Below the pieces are notes generated by a model that searched no databases, was not told the DNA's origin, and worked only from the letters and a program-made list of their open reading frames with translations. This document shows positions 17,226 to 26,479 of a stretch of 64,000 bases of DNA, piece after piece; within the stretch, counting starts at the first letter, position 1, and each line of letters starts with the position of its first letter. The stretch covers positions 2,886,001 to 2,950,000 of the forward strand of contig CP134604.1 in assembly GCA_021555105.2 (NCBI GenBank). Reading direction: 5' to 3'. A program made the translations under genes and the position numbers. This stretch comes from Thalassospiraceae bacterium LMO-JJ14. GTDB taxonomy: Bacteria; Pseudomonadota; Alphaproteobacteria; Rhodospirillales; Casp-alpha2.

Positions 17226-17621
17226 ATGACCGAGACCTGGACATTCAGCCACAGCATGGCCACCGACGCCGAATGGACACCGGGGCTTCGCGATATATTC
17301 GACTATCGTGACCTGGGCCTGAAGGCGTCCACCGACGGCGATTACGTGGCACACCTGATCCGCGCCAACGGCCGCAAGGAAGCAGACGCCGTGCAACAGT
17401 GGCACTGCCATCACTGCAGGTTCCAGGTTGTCCTGGTGCTGAACGGCTGGGCCGAATTCGAATACGAGGGCGAAGGCGTGCACCGCATCGAAAAAGGCGA
17501 CTTCATCCATCAGCGCCCAGGCATCCGCCACCGCGAAATCGCCTGCTCGGATGATTTCGAAGTGCTCGAGATTGTCTCGCCGGCCGACTTCAAGACCGAA
17601 ATCACCGACCCGCCCGCCTGA
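17226..17621 (+). CDS. Small cupin-domain protein
   Basis: 131 residues with one conserved cupin barrel. Metal-binding residues are recognisable in HCHHCRFQVVLVLNGWAEFE (about residues 59-78) and HQRPGIRHREIAC. Cupins of this size may be enzymes or binding proteins; no substrate can be named. GGAGG precedes the ATG at 17226 by about 5 bp. It lies between the flavoprotein and the egtB-egtD gene on the same strand, and could be read with either. Confidence 0.75.
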   Translation: MTETWTFSHSMATDAEWTPGLRDIFDYRDLGLKASTDGDYVAHLIRANGRKEADAVQQWHCHHCRFQVVLVLNGWAEFEYEGEGVHRIEKGDFIHQRPGIRHREIACSDDFEVLEIVSPADFKTEITDPPA

Positions 17622-17717
17622 CCGGCGTCATGACGTTGTCACGAATTTGTTACATGGGCGGGGTGCCATTTCCGTGGCCGACGCGCTAGGCTTTGTGCCA
17701 CAAGCAGGAGATTCCCC

Positions 17718-19955
17718 ATGTTGAAGTCACAGGCGCATGGCCTGAAAGCGCCGGATCCCGCCGAAATCGCCAAGCGTTTCAGCGCCATCCGCGAACAAAC
17801 GCAAAACCTGGCCCAGCCGCTCAGCGCCGAGGATCAGTGCATCCAGTCGATGCCAGATACCAGCCCGACGAAATGGCATCTGGCACATACCACATGGTTT
17901 TTCGAAACGTTTATCCTGAAATCATACGTCGACGGCTACGCGGTATTCGATCCGAACTACAATTACCTGTTCAATTCCTATTACGAGCAGATCGGCGCCC
18001 GCCATGCGCGGCCCGAACGCGGCATGCTGACGCGCCCGCCGCTCAGTGACATTCATGCCTTTCGTGCGCATGTCGATGCCGGGATGAAGGCCTATCTGGA
18101 AACCTCCCCGGCGCCCGACGTGCTCAACCTGATCGAGCTTGGCCTGCAGCACGAGCAGCAACATCAGGAACTTCTGCTCACCGACATCAAACACGCGCTT
18201 TCGATGAACCCGCTTTTCCCCGCCTACCACCGGCCCAGGCCGATGGATGCGACGCGCAACCGCGAAACAGGCTGGGCCGATCATCCGGGCGGCCTTGTCG
18301 AAATCGGCCACAAGGAAGGCGGCTTCGCTTTCGATTGCGAGGGGCCGCGCCACAAGGTCTGGCTGGAGCCGTTCCGTCTGGCGACGCACCCGGTGTCCAA
18401 CGGCGAATATGTTCGCTTCATCGAGGACGGCGGTTATCGAACCGCGGAGCTATGGCTGTCGGACGGCTGGGCGAAGTGTCAGGAAGACGGCTGGCAGGCC
18501 CCGATGTACTGGCAGAAAGGCGATGATGGCGCGTGGCGGATTTTCACGCTCGCGGGCCTGCGCCCCGTCGATCCGGATTCCCCGGTGTGTCACGTCAGCT
18601 ATTACGAGGCCGACGCCTTCGCCCGCTGGGCCGGCGCGCGGCTGGCGCGCGAGGCGGAATGGGAAGCCGTCGCCGCCGAACAGCATATGACCGGGAATTT
18701 CGCCGGCACCGGAATCTATCACCCGATGCCCGCGCCCACCGGCGGGCTGGCGCAGATGTTCGGTGATGTCTGGGAATGGACGGGGAGCGCCTACGACGCC
18801 TACCCGGGCTACCGTCCGGCCGAAGGTGCGGTCGGCGAATACAACGGCAAGTTCATGTCGGGACAGATGGTGCTGCGGGGCGGCTCCTGCGTCACGCCCG
18901 AAGCGCACATCCGCGCATCGTACCGGAACTTCTTTCATCCCTGGGCACGCTGGCAGTTTTCGGGCATCCGCCTCGCCGACGATGCCCCGGCGTCCCGCGT
19001 CGGCGCGGACGCCCCGGCAGACGGCAGCGAAGCGACGTTTCTGCACGATGTCGTCACCGGCCTTTCCGCGACGCCGAAGCGTTTGTCGCCGAAATATTTC
19101 TACGATGCCGAGGGGGCGCGGCTGTTTACGGAAATCTGCGAACTGGACGAGTATTATCCGACACGCACCGAAATGGGCATCCTGAGCAGTAACGCGGACG
19201 ACATCGCGGCCAAGCTCGGCCCCGACGTGATGCTGATCGAATACGGCTCCGGCGCGCTCGACAAGGTGCGTATCCTGCTCGATGCGCTGCACGATCCGGT
19301 GTCGCTGTGCGCGATCGACATTTCCGCCGAGCAACTGCAACAGGCGGCCGATGACGTCCGCGCCGCTTATCCAGATCTTGAAGTCCTCGCTGTCGAGGCT
19401 GACTTCACCCATGCCGTCGATCTGCCGCTGCCGAAGCGCAGCCCGAAAGCACGGGTCGCGTTCTTCCCCGGCTCGACCATCGGCAATTTCGACCCCGCCG
19501 ACGCCGAAGCCTTTCTTGCCGGTATCCGCCAGACCGTCGGGCGCCACGGCATGCTGGTGATCGGTGTCGATCTGAAAAAGGACGCAGGCCGCCTCGTCGA
19601 TGCCTATGACGACGCTCAGGGGATCACGGAAGCATTCAACAAGAACCTGCTGACGCGCATCAACAATGAACTGGATGGTGATTTCAACCCGTCGCTGTTC
19701 CGCCATATCGCGCGTTACAATGCGCTCGCCGGCCGGGTCGAGATGCATCTCGAAAGCTGCACCGACCAGACCGTCCACGTCGGCGGGACCGGCTTTCACT
19801 TCAGCGCCGGCGAGACCATACACACCGAGAATTCATACAAGTTCACGCCTGAGGAATTCGAGGCCATGGCGCAGGCGGCGGGCTTCGCCAAGCTCGCCAT
19901 GTGGTGCGATGCGGACAATCTGTTCGCGGTCATGCTGCTGCGCGTCAGGACATAA
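17718..19955 (+). CDS. egtBD: EgtB-EgtD fusion: ergothioneine biosynthesis protein
   Basis: 745-residue fusion of two cytoplasmic ergothioneine enzymes. Residues about 1-425 are EgtB-like, the iron-dependent sulfoxide synthase: a DinB-type N-terminal helical domain with the metal site HLAHTTWFFE and HEQQHQE, then an FGE-sulfatase-type domain (FGDVWEWTGSAYDAYPGY, GGSCVTPEAHIRASYRNFF). Residues about 435-745 are EgtD-like, the histidine N-trimethyltransferase: LSPKYFYDAEGARLFTEI, SAM motif LIEYGSGALDK and FFPGSTIGNF. In many bacteria these are two genes. EgtC, EgtE and EgtA are not seen nearby, so sulfur insertion may follow a cysteine-using or reduced route. No frameshift is visible at the junction. 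Confidence 0.9.
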   Translation: MLKSQAHGLKAPDPAEIAKRFSAIREQTQNLAQPLSAEDQCIQSMPDTSPTKWHLAHTTWFFETFILKSYVDGYAVFDPNYNYLFNSYYEQIGARHARPERGMLTRPPLSDIHAFRAHVDAGMKAYLETSPAPDVLNLIELGLQHEQQHQELLLTDIKHALSMNPLFPAYHRPRPMDATRNRETGWADHPGGLVEIGHKEGGFAFDCEGPRHKVWLEPFRLATHPVSNGEYVRFIEDGGYRTAELWLSDGWAKCQEDGWQAPMYWQKGDDGAWRIFTLAGLRPVDPDSPVCHVSYYEADAFARWAGARLAREAEWEAVAAEQHMTGNFAGTGIYHPMPAPTGGLAQMFGDVWEWTGSAYDAYPGYRPAEGAVGEYNGKFMSGQMVLRGGSCVTPEAHIRASYRNFFHPWARWQFSGIRLADDAPASRVGADAPADGSEATFLHDVVTGLSATPKRLSPKYFYDAEGARLFTEICELDEYYPTRTEMGILSSNADDIAAKLGPDVMLIEYGSGALDKVRILLDALHDPVSLCAIDISAEQLQQAADDVRAAYPDLEVLAVEADFTHAVDLPLPKRSPKARVAFFPGSTIGNFDPADAEAFLAGIRQTVGRHGMLVIGVDLKKDAGRLVDAYDDAQGITEAFNKNLLTRINNELDGDFNPSLFRHIARYNALAGRVEMHLESCTDQTVHVGGTGFHFSAGETIHTENSYKFTPEEFEAMAQAAGFAKLAMWCDADNLFAVMLLRVRT

Positions 19956-19966
19956 AAACACGTCGG

Positions 19967-20072
19967 ATCATCCTTCGAGACGGCCTGTCGGCCTCCTCAT
20001 GACGAGGGTCAATTTAATCTCGGGTCCCACCTTATGCTGAGGAGGATGCGGTGCATCCGTCTCGAAGCATGA
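19967..20072. repeat. Palindromic intergenic repeat (REP-like)
   Basis: Left arm with TCATCCTTCGAGACGGCCTG (from 19968) and CCTCATGACGAGGGTC; right arm with TTATGCTGAGGAGGATGCGG and CGTCTCGAAGCATGAG. The arms are imperfect inverted copies. The pattern CATCCTTCGAGACG...CGTCTCGAAG.ATGAG is frequent between genes in alphaproteobacteria. It lies between convergent genes. Confidence 0.7.
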
Positions 20073-20079
20073 GCTTTTG

Positions 20080-20910
20080 CTACAACTTGCCGGTATTGTT
20101 CTCGGCGCCGTGATACAGGACTTCGCGGAATGCCTGCGTGGCGCGTTCATGGAAAGCCACCGCGGCGGCGTCGAAGTCGTGCGCCGGGACCGGTGTCGGC
20201 TCGAAGTGACCGAACGGATCTTCGCCCCGCACCAGCGCCGCGCTGTCCCATGAGCCGACGATCTGTTCCGTTTCCGGCGGCATGAAGTGCATGGAAACGC
20301 CGATCCGCCGGTCGGGCGCATTGTTCGGCCCCGACGCGTGCGCGATCCGGTAGTTGTGAATCGACATCTGACCGGGTTGGAGCGGCATGAACACCGCATC
20401 CTCGTCGCGGGGCACGTTCGAGAGTTCCTGCCCGCGAGTCAGCATATTGTCCTCGTTGTAACGTTCGTCGTGTTCCAGAATATCGCCCCGGTGCGAGCCC
20501 GGCAGCACTTTCATGCACCCGGCTTCGATGCTTGCCGGGGACAGCGCCACCCAGGCGGTCACCACCTTGTCGCTGGAAAGCCCCCAGTACTTGGTGTCCT
20601 GATGCCAGCCGACAAAAGACCTGTGATCGGCTTCCTTGATCCAGAAAAGCGTGTTCCAGCAGAGGATATTCGGGCCGATCAGTTGTTCGACCGGATCGAG
20701 AACGCGCGGATCGCGGATCAGGTCATCGAGCCACTTGAAAAGAAGGTGCCCTTTCGAGCGCTGCCCGGGCAACAGCTTGCCGCCGTGCTTCGCTTCTTCC
20801 GCCTGAAGTTGCGCACGAATATCCGCAACCTCGGAAGAATCAAGGATATCGACGGGAAAAACATACCCGTCGCGGTGAAACTGTTCGATATCGGATGCTG
20901 TCAGCGTCAT
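20080..20910 (-). CDS. Phytanoyl-CoA dioxygenase (PhyH) family protein
   Basis: 276-residue Fe(II)/2-oxoglutarate oxygenase of the PhyH superfamily. Iron-binding residues are visible as WHQDTKYWG (HxD, about residues 101-109) and the distal His in MSIHNYRIAHAS, with the 2OG-binding Arg further on (PDRRIGVSMHF). Bacterial members hydroxylate small molecules such as ectoine, phosphonates or secondary metabolites; the substrate here is unknown. No operon partner: the next gene is on the other strand. Confidence 0.85.
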   Translation of the reverse strand: MTLTASDIEQFHRDGYVFPVDILDSSEVADIRAQLQAEEAKHGGKLLPGQRSKGHLLFKWLDDLIRDPRVLDPVEQLIGPNILCWNTLFWIKEADHRSFVGWHQDTKYWGLSSDKVVTAWVALSPASIEAGCMKVLPGSHRGDILEHDERYNEDNMLTRGQELSNVPRDEDAVFMPLQPGQMSIHNYRIAHASGPNNAPDRRIGVSMHFMPPETEQIVGSWDSAALVRGEDPFGHFEPTPVPAHDFDAAAVAFHERATQAFREVLYHGAENNTGKL

Positions 20911-21146
20911 ACCGGTCCTCCCAAACCTGCAGGGATTTTAAGTGGCCCTGTCGCCGTATCACAACCATTACCCGCCGATCCGTGATATTTATGTTGCAAT
21001 GCAGCATAAATGCTTTATCACCACCGCAACAACTCTTCCCCGGCTCAGGCCTGATATTGGATTTTCAAAACGTGGTTAAGCTTTCTCTGGCGACCCTCAC
21101 GGGTCGTTTTTCTTTTGCCCGGCATGAAGGCGGCTGGGCCGCTTCG

Positions 21147-22682
21147 ATGTCGCCCCTCATCATCAAGACCGAAATACTGGCCGGACTGACCGTTGCCCTG
21201 GCCATGGTACCGGAAGCCGTGGCGTTTTCGTTCGTCGCCGGGGTGCACCCGCTGGTCGGCCTGTATGCGGCGTTTATCGTCGGTCTGGTGACGGCCTTGA
21301 TCGGCGGCCGTCCCGGCATGATTTCCGGCGCCACAGGCGCACTGGCCGTGGTCATGGTCGCGCTGGTTGCCCGCCACGGCGTCGAATATTTGTTCGCAAC
21401 CGTGATTCTGATGGGCATCATCCAGGTTTTTGCCGGTGTCTTTCACCTCGGCAAGTTCATCCGTCTGGTGCCGCACCCGGTGATGCTGGGATTCGTCAAC
21501 GGCCTCGCCATCATCATTTTCCTGGCGCAAATGTCACAATTTCAGCTTCCCGGCACAGACGGCCGGATGCAATGGATGACCGGCATGCCGCTTGCCGTGA
21601 TGCTGGGTCTGGTCGCTCTGACGATGGCCATCATCTGGCTGATGCCGAAGCTGACAAAGGCCGTGCCCGCGCCACTCTGCGCGATTGCCGTGGTCGCCGG
21701 TATCGTTATCGCCTTCGGCATCGATGTGCCGCGCGTCGGCGATCTGGCGTCGATCAAGGGCGGACTGCCTTCCCTGCACATCCCGATGGTGCCGCTGACA
21801 CTGGAGACGCTGAAGATCATCTTGCCGTTCGCGCTGATCCTGTCGGCCATCGGCCTGATTGAAAGTCTGCTCACGCTCAACCTTGTCGGCGACATCGTCA
21901 ACAAGCGCGGCGGCGCCTCGCAGGAATGTATCGCCCAAGGCATCGCCAACACGCTGACCGGATTCTTTGGTGGCATGGGCGGTTGCGCCATGATCGGCCA
22001 GTCTATCATCAACGTGAAATCCGGCGGCCGGCATCGCTTGTCGGGCATTTCCGCGGCGCTGTTCCTGCTGGCGTTTATTCTCGTCGCTTCGAGCATGATC
22101 GAGCAGATCCCGCTGGCCGCCCTGGTCGGCGTCATGTTCATGGTCGTCATCGGCACCTTCGCGTGGCAGAGCATCACCATCCTCAGGAAAATTCCGCTGA
22201 CGGATGCATTCGTCATGCTGCTGGTCACCGCCGTCACGGTGATGAGCGATCTGGCCGTCGCCGTCGTCGTCGGCGTGATCGTCTCGGCGCTGGCCTATGC
22301 GTGGAACAATTCCAAGCGCATCCATGCCAAAATCCACACCACGCCCGAAGGCGCCAAGGTCTACCGCATCGACGGGCCGCTGTTCTTCGGATCGGTGGAC
22401 GGATTTACAGAACTGTTCGAGCCGGCATCGGACCCAAGCCTGGTTATCGTCGACTTCATCGACAGCCGGGTCGTCGACCAGTCCGCCCTGCAGGCGATAG
22501 AAGCGCTGGCGATGAAGTACGAGACGCAGGGCAAGACGCTGCAGCTCAGGCACCTGTCACAGGACTGCCACCGGCTGCTGAACCGCGCCGGTCAGCTGAT
22601 GGTCGATTCAGACGACGACCCGAGCTACGGCCTGGCCGTCGATTACGATGTGAAGACCGGTATTCTCGGCAGCGGTCACTAA
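21147..22682 (+). CDS. SulP family inorganic anion transporter with C-terminal STAS domain
   Basis: About 511 residues: a SulP membrane domain of 10 or more hydrophobic segments (residues about 5-400), starting with the TM1 signature LTVALAMVPEAVAFSFVAGV, and a cytoplasmic STAS domain (about residues 410-500, DGPLFFGSVDGFTELF and VIVDFIDSRVVDQSAL). SulP proteins carry sulfate, bicarbonate or other anions. In a sulfate-producing organism either is plausible. The start is uncertain: ATG at 21147 fits homolog N-termini but has a weak ribosome site; GTG at 21072 would add 25 residues. Confidence 0.85.
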   Translation: MSPLIIKTEILAGLTVALAMVPEAVAFSFVAGVHPLVGLYAAFIVGLVTALIGGRPGMISGATGALAVVMVALVARHGVEYLFATVILMGIIQVFAGVFHLGKFIRLVPHPVMLGFVNGLAIIIFLAQMSQFQLPGTDGRMQWMTGMPLAVMLGLVALTMAIIWLMPKLTKAVPAPLCAIAVVAGIVIAFGIDVPRVGDLASIKGGLPSLHIPMVPLTLETLKIILPFALILSAIGLIESLLTLNLVGDIVNKRGGASQECIAQGIANTLTGFFGGMGGCAMIGQSIINVKSGGRHRLSGISAALFLLAFILVASSMIEQIPLAALVGVMFMVVIGTFAWQSITILRKIPLTDAFVMLLVTAVTVMSDLAVAVVVGVIVSALAYAWNNSKRIHAKIHTTPEGAKVYRIDGPLFFGSVDGFTELFEPASDPSLVIVDFIDSRVVDQSALQAIEALAMKYETQGKTLQLRHLSQDCHRLLNRAGQLMVDSDDDPSYGLAVDYDVKTGILGSGH

Positions 22683-22701
22683 GGCACCGCAGATTCGCGG
22701 C

Positions 22702-23796
22702 CTAGGGAACGATTGCCGCGCGCAAAACCGAACGGTCCGATGCCCGTGCGAACGCTTCGTCCAGTTGATCGAGCGAAAACTTGGAATCGACAAGATCGCC
22801 GAACGGAAAGCGGTCGCGATTGCTCATCACGAAATCAAGCGCCTGTATCAGGTGGCGCGGATGATAATTGTGGACCCCCTTGATATTGATCCAGCCGCGC
22901 AGGATCTGATTGCCGTCGATCGTGAATGTTGCATCCGGATTGACCAATCCGCCGATAACGTAACAGCCGCCGACCCTGAGCATGCGGATGCCAATCGGCA
23001 CCACATCCGGATAGCCGCAGACCTCGATACCGACATCCGCACCGTCGGGCGGGCATTCGGCCCGCACGGCAGCGACCAGTTCGTCATCGCTCATTTTCGA
23101 AACATCGAATGTCACATCGGCGCCGAAGCGCTCCGCGATTTCCAGCCGGCTGGCCACGGTATCCAGACCGATGACCCGCCTTGCACCGCGCGCCTTGGCA
23201 ATCGCGCAGCCGTAAAGCCCGAGAAGGCCGAGCCCCTGCACCACAACGGTATCGCCGATATCGATGGCCGCGGCTTCGGTCACCGAAATCATCGTCGCCA
23301 CGCCGCAGTTGAGCGGCGTCGCCTCTTCGTCGCTGATCTCGTCGGGCAATTTGAGAATCCCCGTCCCCGGCAGGATGTAGCAGTACTCGGCGAACCCGCC
23401 GAGGAAATGCGGATCATCTTCCGCCAAATCGTGACCGTATTTACGCAGGCCCTTGGATTTCTGCGGCATGTCGTGAACATCGCGGTAATACGACGGCCCA
23501 TGATGAAAGAACTCGGTCCAGGTAACCCGGTCGCCGATATTCAGCGTATCGCCTCGCATGTCGTGGGTAATCGTGTGCCCAAGCTGCTCTATAACGCCGA
23601 CGATCTCATGGCCGAGAATACCGGGACACGGGTTCGGCCGGTGCCCCTGATAGGAATGAATATCGGAGCGGCAGATCGTCGACATGGTGATCCGTACCAG
23701 CACCTCGTCAGGCGTGACATCGCGAACCGGATAGTCGCGGACTTTGAACGGTGCATTGGGAGCGTCATATACGACGGCGCGTCCTGTTTTTGACAT
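22702..23796 (-). CDS. Zinc-binding alcohol dehydrogenase associated with phosphonate transport genes
   Basis: 364-residue medium-chain dehydrogenase. Catalytic zinc residues are visible in STICRSDIHSYQGHRP and GHEIVGVIEQLG; NAD-binding motif VVQGLGLLGLYGCAIAKARG. It resembles the family of alcohol dehydrogenases recurrently linked to phosphonate uptake or catabolism operons. It lies downstream of phnC-phnE-phnE on the same strand, 102 bp after the last permease. ATG at 23796 with GGAG 8 bp upstream was preferred to the longer frame from 23871. Substrate unknown. Confidence 0.8.
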   Translation of the reverse strand: MSKTGRAVVYDAPNAPFKVRDYPVRDVTPDEVLVRITMSTICRSDIHSYQGHRPNPCPGILGHEIVGVIEQLGHTITHDMRGDTLNIGDRVTWTEFFHHGPSYYRDVHDMPQKSKGLRKYGHDLAEDDPHFLGGFAEYCYILPGTGILKLPDEISDEEATPLNCGVATMISVTEAAAIDIGDTVVVQGLGLLGLYGCAIAKARGARRVIGLDTVASRLEIAERFGADVTFDVSKMSDDELVAAVRAECPPDGADVGIEVCGYPDVVPIGIRMLRVGGCYVIGGLVNPDATFTIDGNQILRGWINIKGVHNYHPRHLIQALDFVMSNRDRFPFGDLVDSKFSLDQLDEAFARASDRSVLRAAIVP

Positions 23797-23898
23797 TTTG
23801 GTTACTCCAGCTTCTGTAAGGCACACCGCCACATGAACTTCGGTCGTGAATTCAGGCTTCCGGCGGCACACCCGCCGGCAAGTTAAAGTGAAAGAAAG

Positions 23899-24744
23899 CT
23901 ATTTCATCTTCATCACAGCATTTCTTGCCCAGGCGGAAAGCGCTTCCGAGATGATCACCAGCACAATGATCGACAGGATGATTGCCGCCACGCGCTCGGT
24001 TTCGATCTGCAGAACGTTACGCTTGAGATACCAGCCCATACCGCCGGCGCCGAAGAACCCGACCACCGTCGCCGCACGAAACGCCACATCCCAGGTGTAT
24101 ATCGCGATCCCGGTGAAGGCGACGCGGACCTGCGGCCAGACACCGAACACCATCACCTGAAACAGATTTGCGCCGGTTGCCCGCATGGCCTCGACTGGCC
24201 CCATATCGACGGATTCGATTTCCTCGGCAAACAGCTTGGCCGCGAAACCGGCACTGAACAGTGTCAGTGCAAGAACGCCGGGCAGCATCCCGAAGCCCAG
24301 GATCGACACAAACAGGATTGCCCAGATGGTTTCGTGCACGGCGCGGCACGACATACCGAAAAGACGCGCAACCGGGTACACGAACAGACGGCTTGGCGTC
24401 ATGTTATATGACGCGAACCAGGCAACCGGAATCGTGATGATGAGACCGAACAACGCGCCCAGGTACGCCATCTGGATGGTCTCGACGACATATTCGAAAT
24501 AGTCGCGGTCCATGATGTATTCGATATCCGGCGGATAGTAACGCGACGCCAGAATGTCGCCCATCCGGCCCAGCATGCCGAACAGCCGGTCGAGTGGAAT
24601 GTCCAGATACTCGATACTGAACACCACCACCGTGAACGCGAGCAGCCAGGCACCATAGGCGTAAAGGGAATCCGGATAGCGAAAGCGGCGCCATTTAAGG
24701 CGTTTGCCGTCGCCGAACAGGGTGATCGTTTCGTTTTCAGCCAT
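23899..24744 (-). CDS. phnE: PhnE-type ABC transporter permease (second copy)
   Basis: 281-residue inner-membrane permease with about six hydrophobic segments. The permease loop EAMRATGANLFQVMVFGVWPQ (about residues 185-205) contacts the ATPase. Family: PhnE/PtxC permeases for phosphonate or phosphite. Together with the preceding copy it would form a heterodimeric channel. It starts 12 bp after the first permease gene. The dehydrogenase gene follows. Confidence 0.87.
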   Translation of the reverse strand: MAENETITLFGDGKRLKWRRFRYPDSLYAYGAWLLAFTVVVFSIEYLDIPLDRLFGMLGRMGDILASRYYPPDIEYIMDRDYFEYVVETIQMAYLGALFGLIITIPVAWFASYNMTPSRLFVYPVARLFGMSCRAVHETIWAILFVSILGFGMLPGVLALTLFSAGFAAKLFAEEIESVDMGPVEAMRATGANLFQVMVFGVWPQVRVAFTGIAIYTWDVAFRAATVVGFFGAGGMGWYLKRNVLQIETERVAAIILSIIVLVIISEALSAWARNAVMKMK

Positions 24745-24756
24745 CGTCGCGGGTTC

Positions 24757-25599
24757 CTATATCAGACGCCGGCGGATGAAATACGACACCGCCTCGCCCA
24801 GCAGAATGATGATCAGAATGGCAAGGATGACCGTCGTCACCCCGTGATAATTGAACGTGTTCATCTGCCGGAAGAACACCAGCCCGAGGCCGCCGGCCCC
24901 GACCAGACCGAGGATCGCCGAACGGCGGATATTAATTTCCCATTCGAAGATGACGACGCTGACGATTTGCGGCAGCACTTGCGGCAGAATGGCGTAGATT
25001 ATGATCTGCAAGGGCGAACCGCCGACGGCGCGGATTGCTTCGACCGGGCCATGATCGATATCCTCGATCGCTTCTGCCGACATCTTGGCGATAAACCCGA
25101 CCGAGCGGACGGCAATTGCCATCACGCCGGCCATGGCGCCAAGTCCGACCACGGCAACGAAGAACAATGCCCAGACGATCTCATGGATCGAGCGACTGAG
25201 CGTCATCATGAGGCGCGCCAGCGGATAGGTAACGGGCTTGTACGGCGTGATGTTCATGGCCCCGAACCACGCAGCCGGCACACACAGGATAAGACCGAAA
25301 AACGTCCCCAGACAGGCAATCAGCAGGGTTTCCAGCGCCGGCACCATGAGTGTGCCGAAAAGCTCGAAATCGATGCCGATGAAGCGGCTTGTCGCTTCCC
25401 ATACCTTTTCAACGCTGCCGATGCGTTCCCAGTCCGTGTCCTGGATGACCGTAACGTCGATACTCCACGCAACCAGCGCCAGCAGAACAACGGTGGCGCC
25501 TGCCGAGAACATACGGCTGCGCCGCCGCTTTTCGACGACACCGTCCGCGACCGCGGCCAGCGAGCCTTTGAGATTGGGTTTCAGGGGTGCTGATGCCAT
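24757..25599 (-). CDS. phnE: PhnE-type ABC transporter permease (first copy)
   Basis: 280-residue membrane protein with an N-terminal cytoplasmic stretch (about residues 1-30) and about six TM segments. The coupling loop contains EAIRAVGGSPLQIIIYAILPQ. Similar to the downstream permease over its length, as in phnC-phnD-phnE-phnE systems. It starts 9 bp after phnC. There are no obvious defects. Confidence 0.87.
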   Translation of the reverse strand: MASAPLKPNLKGSLAAVADGVVEKRRRSRMFSAGATVVLLALVAWSIDVTVIQDTDWERIGSVEKVWEATSRFIGIDFELFGTLMVPALETLLIACLGTFFGLILCVPAAWFGAMNITPYKPVTYPLARLMMTLSRSIHEIVWALFFVAVVGLGAMAGVMAIAVRSVGFIAKMSAEAIEDIDHGPVEAIRAVGGSPLQIIIYAILPQVLPQIVSVVIFEWEINIRRSAILGLVGAGGLGLVFFRQMNTFNYHGVTTVILAILIIILLGEAVSYFIRRRLI

Positions 25600-25608
25600 G
25601 ATGATCCC

Positions 25609-26361
25609 TCAGAGCACTTCCATGGCATAAATCTCGCCAAGTTTTTCTTCGTTCATCAGTTCCGTCACGCCCGAGAACATGGTCACGCCGTCCTGCAGAC
25701 CGATGATCTTGTTACAGAACTCCTGTGCCAGCTTGACGTCGTGAATATTGCAAAGGCACGGCACCTTGAGTTCCTGCGCCATCTGCTTGATCAGTGCCAT
25801 GACCTCGCGCGAAATCTTCGGATCGAGCGCCGAGGTTGGCTCGTCGAGCAGCATCAGTTTCGGATTCTGCATCAATGCACGCGCGATTCCGACCCGCTGG
25901 CGTTGACCGCCGGACAGCTCGTCGGCGCGTTTGTCGACGTGATCGATCAGGCCGACACGTTCGAGCAGCATCAACGCATGGTCGATATCCTTGCGCGGAA
26001 AGGCCCGGAACAGGGTGCGCAGATCGGACGTATACCCGAGGCGGCCGGACAACACGTTGTCCATGACGCTCATCCGGTTGATGAGATTGAATTCCTGGAA
26101 AATCATGCCGATGTCACGGCGCAGACGCCTAAGCTCTCGCCGGCGTAGTGCCGTCACGTTGCGCCCGTCGAAAACGATACTGCCGGACGTCGGCTCGACA
26201 AGCCGGTTGATGCAGCGGATCAGGGTCGACTTGCCGGCGCCGCTGGGGCCGATAATCGCAAAGAAATCATTGTCTTCGACTTCGAATGAGATCCCCTTGA
26301 GGATTTCCGGGCCTGAGGCGCTGTAGCGCGCGCGTAGATCGCTGACTTGTAGGACAGCCAT
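25609..26361 (-). CDS. phnC: PhnC-type phosphonate ABC transporter ATPase
   Basis: 250-residue ABC ATPase. Walker A GPSGAGKSTLI (about residues 38-48), Q-loop GMIFQEFNLI, signature LSGGQRQRVGIARAL, Walker B KLMLLDEPTSALD, H-loop NIHDVKLA. The ARRREL-type region and MDNVLSGRLGY match PhnC. It sits between phnD (118 bp upstream) and the two permeases and powers their transport. Which phosphorus compound it imports is not shown by the sequence. Confidence 0.92.
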   Translation of the reverse strand: MAVLQVSDLRARYSASGPEILKGISFEVEDNDFFAIIGPSGAGKSTLIRCINRLVEPTSGSIVFDGRNVTALRRRELRRLRRDIGMIFQEFNLINRMSVMDNVLSGRLGYTSDLRTLFRAFPRKDIDHALMLLERVGLIDHVDKRADELSGGQRQRVGIARALMQNPKLMLLDEPTSALDPKISREVMALIKQMAQELKVPCLCNIHDVKLAQEFCNKIIGLQDGVTMFSGVTELMNEEKLGEIYAMEVL

Positions 26362-26479
26362 GTCAATAGTTCCTGTCGTCTCGAATGAGGCGGATAGATT
26401 AATTCAAGGCAAGATTGCGGGCGACCGGTTTCGGATTGCAACCAGGGTTAAACCGGCCGCCCGTGGGAGCTGGCGTTAA

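Noticed and set aside
18450..19823. 457-residue minus-strand reading frame
   Set aside because: Antisense of the EgtB-EgtD gene; no family features, and the plus-strand protein has all catalytic motifs.
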